The notes under the pieces were generated by a model, which ran no database searches, was not told where the DNA came from, and was given only the letters and a program-made list of their open reading frames with translations. Below, in pieces: positions 7,539 to 10,924 of a stretch of DNA of 10,924 nt. This DNA is from CAYMTV01 sp964393525 (GTDB lineage: Bacteria; Patescibacteriota; Microgenomatia; Daviesbacterales; UBA10151), in the NCBI GenBank assembly GCA_964393525.1, contig CAYMTV010000030.1:1-10924 (forward strand), in the 5' to 3' direction. Made by a program: the position numbers and the translations under genes. How positions within the stretch are numbered: the stretch's first letter is position 1; each line of letters opens with the position of its first letter.

Positions 7539-7811
7539 ATGGCAAGCAGAGAAGATTTAGAAAAGAGGATTTCTAAGATAGAACAAAGAAATAAAGAAAA
7601 AGAGATAGATAAGTCTTGGGAAACTTCTATCACCAGAAAAATCCTTTTGATGGTCTTTACTTATTTGGCAATTGGGCTTTATATGAATGCGGTAGAAATT
7701 AAGAATCCATGGCTGAATGCTGTCATTCCAACAGTGGGATTTTTCCTTTCTACCTTAACACTTCCCTTTTTTAAAAACCTCTGGACTAAGTTTATCTTCA
7801 AAAAATATTGA
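7539..7811 (+). CDS. Small membrane protein with N-terminal coiled coil (unrecognised)
   Basis: A 90-residue protein with a charged, probably coiled-coil N-terminus (about 3-30, with REDLEKRISKIEQRNKEKE) followed by two hydrophobic helices at about 34-50 and 59-76, a short NPW turn between them and a basic C-terminal end (FIFKKY). I do not recognise the family; by shape it is a small helical-hairpin membrane protein with a cytoplasmic coiled coil. The ATG at 7539 is preferred because a near-perfect extended -10 box ends 6 nt before it. The longer GTG frame from 7485 would run through that promoter and add 18 residues. It is transcribed away from the 256-residue membrane protein from overlapping divergent promoters, so the two may be co-regulated. 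Function unknown. Confidence 0.65.
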   Translation: MASREDLEKRISKIEQRNKEKEIDKSWETSITRKILLMVFTYLAIGLYMNAVEIKNPWLNAVIPTVGFFLSTLTLPFFKNLWTKFIFKKY

Positions 7812-7922
7812 AAATTTCTATTAAAATACAGGATGTTTTGAAATATTAGGTATTTTCAATTCGCTTCGCAATAATTTGTCCAATTTTTGTCAAGATAATT
7901 CCTTTACAGTTAGTGCTATTAT

Positions 7923-8013
7923 AACCGCTTTGCCAAAACCCCGGACTTTAGTCCGGGTGATGTAGGCGAAGCAAAGGTTAAAGCTTCCGCGGCCAATAAG
8001 CTGCGAAGCGGTT
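7923..8013. repeat. Outer inverted repeat of a structured intergenic region
   Basis: An 11-bp arm at 7923-7933 (AACCGCTTTGC) pairs with 8003-8013 (GCGAAGCGGTT) with one G-U step. It encloses the CCCGGAC hairpin at 7940-7957. A competing pairing exists: GCTTTGCC at 7927-7934 with GGCGAAGC at 7965-7972. The gap 7812-8072 holds no convincing intact gene; it is dominated by these nested arms. Confidence 0.6.
7940..7957. repeat. Perfect hairpin CCCGGAC-TTTA-GTCCGGG
   Basis: Two perfect 7-bp GC-rich arms flank a 4-nt loop inside an AT-rich gap. No U tract follows, so it is not a standard terminator. It resembles REP-type dispersed palindromes, but only one copy with this exact sequence is seen here. 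Confidence 0.7.
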
Positions 8014-8061
8014 TAAGCTTAAAATCACAGAAAACCGCGGACTCTAAGTCCGCGGAAGCTT
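7981..8061. repeat. 12-bp perfect inverted repeat bracketing an 81-bp segment
   Basis: AAGCTTCCGCGG at 7981-7992 is the exact reverse complement of CCGCGGAAGCTT at 8050-8061. The enclosed segment contains the 12-bp palindrome TTTAAGCTTAAA (8012-8023) and the 9-bp-stem hairpin at 8035-8055. AAGCTT occurs three times in 81 bp. The layout resembles a small non-autonomous palindromic element; no target duplication was recognised. Confidence 0.65.
8035..8055. repeat. Perfect 9-bp hairpin CCGCGGACT-CTA-AGTCCGCGG
   Basis: A 9-bp perfect stem with a 3-nt loop, nested in the 7981-8061 inverted repeat and sharing its right arm with it, so two alternative folds are possible. Its core (GGACT...AGTCC) echoes the hairpin at 7940-7957, which suggests related repeat units. 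Confidence 0.7.
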
Positions 8062-8072
8062 ATTAAGTCAAG

Positions 8073-8361
8073 ATGGAGAATGTAGGAGATTTATACGGGA
8101 TTATCTGCAGAATCTAGAACTGAGAATGATCCGATTTTACCTACTCCTATTAAACTAGGAGGTAGGGTTGTTGAATTTCCAAGAAGCCCTAGACAAGATA
8201 CATTAGAGGGTTTAGTGGAAGCAGAAAGGCAACTTAGATATGGGCTGCATGTTATAAAATCGGAGATGGGTCTTGCAAGAAGAAGAGCTTCGCCCGCCAC
8301 TTCAAATCCCTATGGTGGAAGTTTTTTAGAATTTGATAGAACAGTACAAAGAAGAAGATAA
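8073..8361 (+). pseudogene. Small frameshifted gene, about 95 codons (unrecognised product)
   Basis: The ATG at 8073 opens MENVGDLYG, then the frame meets a TAG. If one G of the GGG at 8097-8099 is dropped, the frame continues without a stop to the TAA at 8359-8361, as ...LSAESRTENDPILPTPIK..., then GGRVVEFPRSPRQDTLEGL, EAERQLRYGLHVIKSEMG, and a basic end DRTVQRRR. The composition and codon use look protein-like along the whole shifted frame, and that frame has no usable ATG near its own beginning. The product would be soluble, Arg-rich and without a motif that I know. TATTAA at 8061-8066 sits 6 nt before the ATG, the same spacing as other predicted promoters here, but no -35 is visible. It ends 10 bp from the converging valS stop. 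It could be a decayed gene, a sequencing indel or, less likely, a +1 frameshift gene. Confidence 0.5.
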
Positions 8362-8371
8362 TTTTTCTAAA

Positions 8372-10567
8372 TTAAACTCGTGGCCAATTGGTGATCATTA
8401 TGGAGTCTTCTCTATGTGGGAGTCCTTCGACTTTGCTCAGGACAAGTTTTTGCCAGAGTTCTTCTGTGATAAAAGGCATAAAGGGATGAAGTAATTCTAA
8501 AGAAGTTCTGAAAACATGTTCTAAAATTGGCTGGGTTTCTTCCCTTCTAGATTTTGCCGCTTCGATATATTTATCTGCAAACTCATGCCAGATAAATTCA
8601 TATAAAGCCTCAGCTCCATCATGAAATCTATATTCATCCAAAGATTTAGTGACCTTTTTAATGGTTTGAGAAAGTTTTTCTAAAATAGCTTTATCTTCGA
8701 GATTCAAATTGTCATCCCTGACTGGATCAGGGATCCATAAATCTTTGCTCTTTGAATGGATTCCCGCCTCCGCGGGAATGAGGCCTTCAGCCTCTTGCTT
8801 CGCAATGACAGAAGAAGGAGGTGCAAACTCAATTATAAATCTACCAATATTCCAAAGTTTATTAGTAAAATTCCGCATGGCTTGAAGTTTTGGATGGGAG
8901 AGTGCTTGATCGTGTCCAAAAGCTGTTCCGTAAACTAATGCCATTCTGGCTGCATCTGCGCCATATTGGTCTGAAATCTCAATTGGATTGACCACATTCC
9001 CTTTTGATTTACTCATTTTTTTACCCAAAGGATCTAAGACAGTTCCATGCAAAACAACATCTTTAAAAGGGATCTTTCCCCCTGCATAGATCCCAAGCAT
9101 TATCATCCGAGCTACCCAGAAAAAGAGGATGTCTCTCCCAGTTTCCATAACAGAGGTTGGATAAAACTTTTCAAAATCACCGGGCTTTGTGGTCTGAAGG
9201 GTAGCATAGGGCCATTGACCTGAGGAAAACCAAGTATCAAAAACATCAGAATCTCTTTCAAGCTTTGTGCTTTGACAATTTGAACATTTATCTGGCTCCT
9301 CCCCTTCTGTGACTGTCCATTGATTACATTTAAGACAATGCCAAGCTGGAATTTGGATACCCCAAACAATTTGGCGGGAGATATTCCAATCTTTGATATT
9401 TTTCATCCACTGGAAATATGTATTAGTAAAGTTTTGATGGTAGATTTTTATCTCACCTTTTTCTACAACTTCAATGGCTTTTTCAGCTAGCCCCTGAATT
9501 TTAATAAACCACTGCTCAAGGGGCAGAGGTTCTATTTCTGTACCACACTTATAGCAAACCCCAACTCGATTTTTATAATTTTCATCAACTTTTTCAATTA
9601 AACCCTTCTCTTGCATCTCTGCTGCAATAGCTACCCGGGCTTCTTTAACTTTCATCCCTGCAAATTTTCCTGCTTTTTCATTAAGTCGGCCGTCGTAACC
9701 AATTACCTGGCGAATTTCTAAGTCATGTCTTTGGCCAATTTCAAAATCGGTTGCTGAATGAGCAGGGGTAACTTTTATTACCCCTGTTCCGAACTCAGGA
9801 TCTACTGCCTCATCTGCTATAATTTTTATTTTGGTTGGACCTAAAACTGTTTCTATATCAATTGTTTGACCGACGTAATCTTTGTAACGCTTATCTTCAG
9901 GATGTACTGCAACTGCTGTATCACCAAATTTGGTTTCTAGTCTAACTGTAGCTAAAGTAAGAGGACCATACTTAATGTAATAAAGTGGGGTGGTTCTATC
10001 TTCATATGCCACCTCTAAATCCGAGAAAGAAGTCCCATGTTTGGTGCAGTAATTAACAATTCTGTTTGCTCGATAAATCAAACCTTCGTCAAACATTTTC
10101 TTAAACGTTTTATAGACGACCTGAATAATATCTTCATCAAGGGTAAATTTAAATCTTGACCAGTCAACAGAAAAGCCGAGTCTTCTTAATTGGTTTTCCA
10201 TATTTCCCCGATTTTCTTTTACAAAATCCCAAATCATTTGGTAAAGTTCTTCCCTTTTAAAATCAAATCTTGATTTGCCTTCCTTTTGGAGTTGTTTTTC
10301 AAAAACAACTTGAGTTTCAAATCCTGCATGATCTGCTCCAGGAAGCCAAAGTGTAGAGTTGCCAAGCATCCTGTGATACCTGATTAAGATATCCTCCACC
10401 GTGTACATAGCATGGCCGAAGTGTAAATTGGCATTAGCATTAGGAGGTGGAAGAATTATGGTATAAGGAGTGCCATCTGGATTTATCTCAGGCTTGAAAT
10501 AACCTGACTCTTCCCAGAATTTGTACCACTTTTCCTCTACTTTAGTTTGGTCGTAAATTTTATCCAT
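8372..10567 (-). CDS. valS: Valyl-tRNA synthetase with repeat-derived insertions
   Basis: Class I synthetase charging tRNA-Val with valine in the cytoplasm, 731 residues. The Rossmann catalytic core has PPPNANANLHFGH (HIGH motif HFGH, 49-52) and GKKMSKSKG (KMSKS, 517-521). The CP1 editing domain (about 190-330) contains GTGVIKVTPAHSATDFEIG. CxxC pairs at C338/C341, C411/C414 and C428/C431 suggest zinc binding. The anticodon-binding helical domain follows from about 555. Two segments look like translated repeats: residues 587-619 and VLSKVEG at 709-715. The protein ends at TNWPRV, without the C-terminal coiled-coil arm usual in bacterial ValRS of about 850-950 residues. The ATG at 10567 gives MDKIYDQTKVEEKWYKFW, the expected family start; a longer frame from 10633 would overlap the upstream ORF by 62 bp. 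A T-box leader lies upstream, so expression probably rises when tRNA-Val is uncharged. Confidence 0.96.
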   Translation of the reverse strand: MDKIYDQTKVEEKWYKFWEESGYFKPEINPDGTPYTIILPPPNANANLHFGHAMYTVEDILIRYHRMLGNSTLWLPGADHAGFETQVVFEKQLQKEGKSRFDFKREELYQMIWDFVKENRGNMENQLRRLGFSVDWSRFKFTLDEDIIQVVYKTFKKMFDEGLIYRANRIVNYCTKHGTSFSDLEVAYEDRTTPLYYIKYGPLTLATVRLETKFGDTAVAVHPEDKRYKDYVGQTIDIETVLGPTKIKIIADEAVDPEFGTGVIKVTPAHSATDFEIGQRHDLEIRQVIGYDGRLNEKAGKFAGMKVKEARVAIAAEMQEKGLIEKVDENYKNRVGVCYKCGTEIEPLPLEQWFIKIQGLAEKAIEVVEKGEIKIYHQNFTNTYFQWMKNIKDWNISRQIVWGIQIPAWHCLKCNQWTVTEGEEPDKCSNCQSTKLERDSDVFDTWFSSGQWPYATLQTTKPGDFEKFYPTSVMETGRDILFFWVARMIMLGIYAGGKIPFKDVVLHGTVLDPLGKKMSKSKGNVVNPIEISDQYGADAARMALVYGTAFGHDQALSHPKLQAMRNFTNKLWNIGRFIIEFAPPSSVIAKQEAEGLIPAEAGIHSKSKDLWIPDPVRDDNLNLEDKAILEKLSQTIKKVTKSLDEYRFHDGAEALYEFIWHEFADKYIEAAKSRREETQPILEHVFRTSLELLHPFMPFITEELWQKLVLSKVEGLPHREDSIMITNWPRV
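8422..8443. repeat. 22-bp repeat-like insertion within valS, encoding VLSKVEG
   Basis: The segment begins GTCCTTCGAC and ends GCTCAGGAC, with 5-bp inverted ends (GTCCT/AGGAC). From memory, this resembles a dispersed short repeat that often shows up in bacterial proteins as the string LSKVEG. It lies in frame near the C-terminus of ValRS, after EELWQK. Only one copy is in this window, so its repeat status rests on recognition. Confidence 0.55.
8711..8809. repeat. 99-bp composite palindromic repeat inserted in frame in valS
   Basis: The segment starts GTCAT and ends ATGAC (5-bp inverted ends) and is 99 bp, exactly 33 codons. It contains ATCCCTGA-CTGGA-TCAGGGAT (8714-8734), ATTCCCGC-CTCC-GCGGGAAT (8760-8779), GAGGC-CTTCA-GCCTC (about 8780-8794) and TTGC-TTC-GCAA (8796-8806-region). 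Read with valS it gives IPAEAGI and PDPVRDD, strings I associate with translated dispersed palindromes. The 10-mer GCTTCGCAAT also occurs at 7863-7872 in the repeat-rich gap. It falls in a linker of the anticodon-binding region, where an insert may be tolerated. Confidence 0.8.
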
Positions 10568-10571
10568 AAAT

Positions 10572-10850
10572 TTAGCCTCTTCTGATATACCCTGGTAATT
10601 GTCTGGTCGGGTGAGTAAGTGCAAAACTAGCATCCCCGTATTGATCTACTCCATGTACAATTTCCATTCCCCAACCCATTCGTTTAAATATATCCATAGT
10701 TAACCTACTGGAGGATTTATATGTAACTAAACGCCACCTAAGTAATCTGCTGAGCCGAGGTGAAGTAGTCCTTACCTCTTGCGAGTCTGCAATTCTATAA
10801 AGGAGCATTCTTTGATATTCCCAACTCATTGTTTTAACTGATTCAATCAT
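10572..10850 (-). CDS. Unrecognised 92-codon ORF between the T-box leader and valS
   Basis: The frame opens with the ATG immediately after the terminator U tract and stops 4 nt before the valS ATG (TAA-ATTT-ATG), the same junction spacing as two gene pairs in the glycan cluster. The product is soluble and Arg-rich: MSWEYQRMLLYRIADSQE, then SPRLSRLLRWRLVTYKSSSR, then MDIFKRMGWGMEIVHGVDQYG and a basic end PGYIRRG. No motif is recognised. An SD-like AGGATAGG lies in the 3' arm of the terminator, about 12 nt before the ATG, which is rather far. Internal Met codons at 10829 and 10697 are other possible starts; the latter has GTAGG about 7 nt upstream. If real, it is the first gene of a valine-tRNA-controlled operon; it could also be a chance frame in a long leader. 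Confidence 0.45.
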   Translation of the reverse strand: MIESVKTMSWEYQRMLLYRIADSQEVRTTSPRLSRLLRWRLVTYKSSSRLTMDIFKRMGWGMEIVHGVDQYGDASFALTHPTRQLPGYIRRG

Positions 10851-10890
10851 AAAAAAACACGCCTATCCTCATTATAATGGGACGAGCGTG
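10851..10890 (-). terminator. Intrinsic terminator of the valS T-box leader
   Basis: On the minus strand CACGC (10890-10886) pairs with GCGTG (10862-10858), and the stem extends through T-G, G-T, T-A and two C-G pairs with one C-A mismatch. Seven Ts follow directly (10857-10851). Its 5' arm contains the bases (CGTCCC, 10884-10879) that the T-box antiterminator needs, so the two folds exclude each other. Confidence 0.85.
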
Positions 10891-10924
10891 CGTCGTGGTA
10901 CCACCCAAATTACTTCTTAATTAA
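10851..10924 (-). promoter_or_regulatory. T-box riboswitch, 3' part (antiterminator and terminator) controlling the valS unit
   Basis: Read on the minus strand, AATTTGGGTGGTACCACG matches the T-box consensus (AAnnnAGGGTGGnACCGCG). GGG (10906-10904) and ACG (10896-10894) pair with CCC (10881-10879) and CGT (10884-10882), leaving the seven-base bulge TGGTACC. This is the standard antiterminator. The bulge TGGT would pair with an ACCA tRNA end, as expected for a tRNA with discriminator A such as tRNA-Val. Uncharged tRNA should stabilise it and prevent the terminator, letting RNA polymerase reach valS. Stem I and the specifier codon lie beyond the window edge, so valine specificity is inferred from the downstream gene. 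Confidence 0.88.

Noticed and set aside
7940..7957. Hairpin as an intrinsic terminator for the 7539 gene
   Set aside because: No U tract follows the stem and it is more than 120 bp past the stop codon.
7920..8061. Repeat cluster as a CRISPR array
   Set aside because: The repeats are inverted and nested, not direct repeats with regular spacers, and no cas gene is nearby.
8091..8300. 69-codon minus-strand ORF
   Set aside because: It lies opposite the frameshifted plus-strand gene, whose frame looks more protein-like; probably an antisense shadow.
9112..9369. 85-codon minus-strand ORF inside valS
   Set aside because: It is in another frame of the same strand as valS, across conserved synthetase sequence; a frame shadow.
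10568..10633. Longer valS start giving 22 extra N-terminal residues
   Set aside because: MDKIYDQTKVEEKWYKFW at 10567 is the normal ValRS start; the extension is not family-like and would overlap the upstream ORF.

Overview
The window looks like an AT-rich fragment of a Patescibacteria (CPR) genome, most likely of the Microgenomates type. This is an inference from gene content: a sugar-epimerase/DUF4012 fusion protein, a long L25/CTC ribosomal protein, a short ValRS, several small unrecognised membrane proteins, tightly abutting genes and almost no Shine-Dalgarno sequences. No rRNA, tRNA, CRISPR array or recognisable transposase is present. Both ends cut through features: an O-antigen ligase-like gene on the left and a T-box leader on the right.

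Region 1 (1-5823, + strand) is a surface-polysaccharide cluster. It holds the end of an O-antigen ligase/polymerase-like gene, a Wzx-type flippase, an RNase HI-family protein, and a small two-TM protein with Wzz-like topology. After a 68-bp gap with its own promoter comes a 1006-residue protein joining a cytoplasmic NAD-dependent epimerase-like domain, one TM helix and an extracytoplasmic DUF4012 domain. The first four genes are spaced by 4, 4 and 0 nt, so they are probably one transcript with coupled translation. Together they suggest export and assembly of a cell-surface glycan.

Region 2 (5824-7811) holds rplY (L25/CTC) with a long acidic tail, converging 3 bp away on an unrecognised 256-residue membrane protein. 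A divergent pair of overlapping promoters then serves that gene and a small 90-residue membrane protein. The predicted -10 boxes here and at 2803 lie only 6-8 nt before the start codons, which points to leaderless mRNAs.

Region 3 (7812-8371) has a 260-bp gap packed with nested inverted repeats, followed by a small gene of about 95 codons that reads through only if one base is removed (probable pseudogene or sequencing error).

Region 4 (8372-10924, - strand) is a T-box-controlled unit: the 3' half of a T-box riboswitch (T-box motif, antiterminator and competing terminator), a 92-codon unrecognised ORF and then valS. The valS gene carries two in-frame palindromic repeat insertions, one of 99 bp (33 codons) and one of 22 bp, and lacks the usual C-terminal coiled coil. 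The most notable observations are the T-box unit with its unknown first gene, the repeats domesticated inside an essential tRNA synthetase, and the epimerase-DUF4012 fusion.
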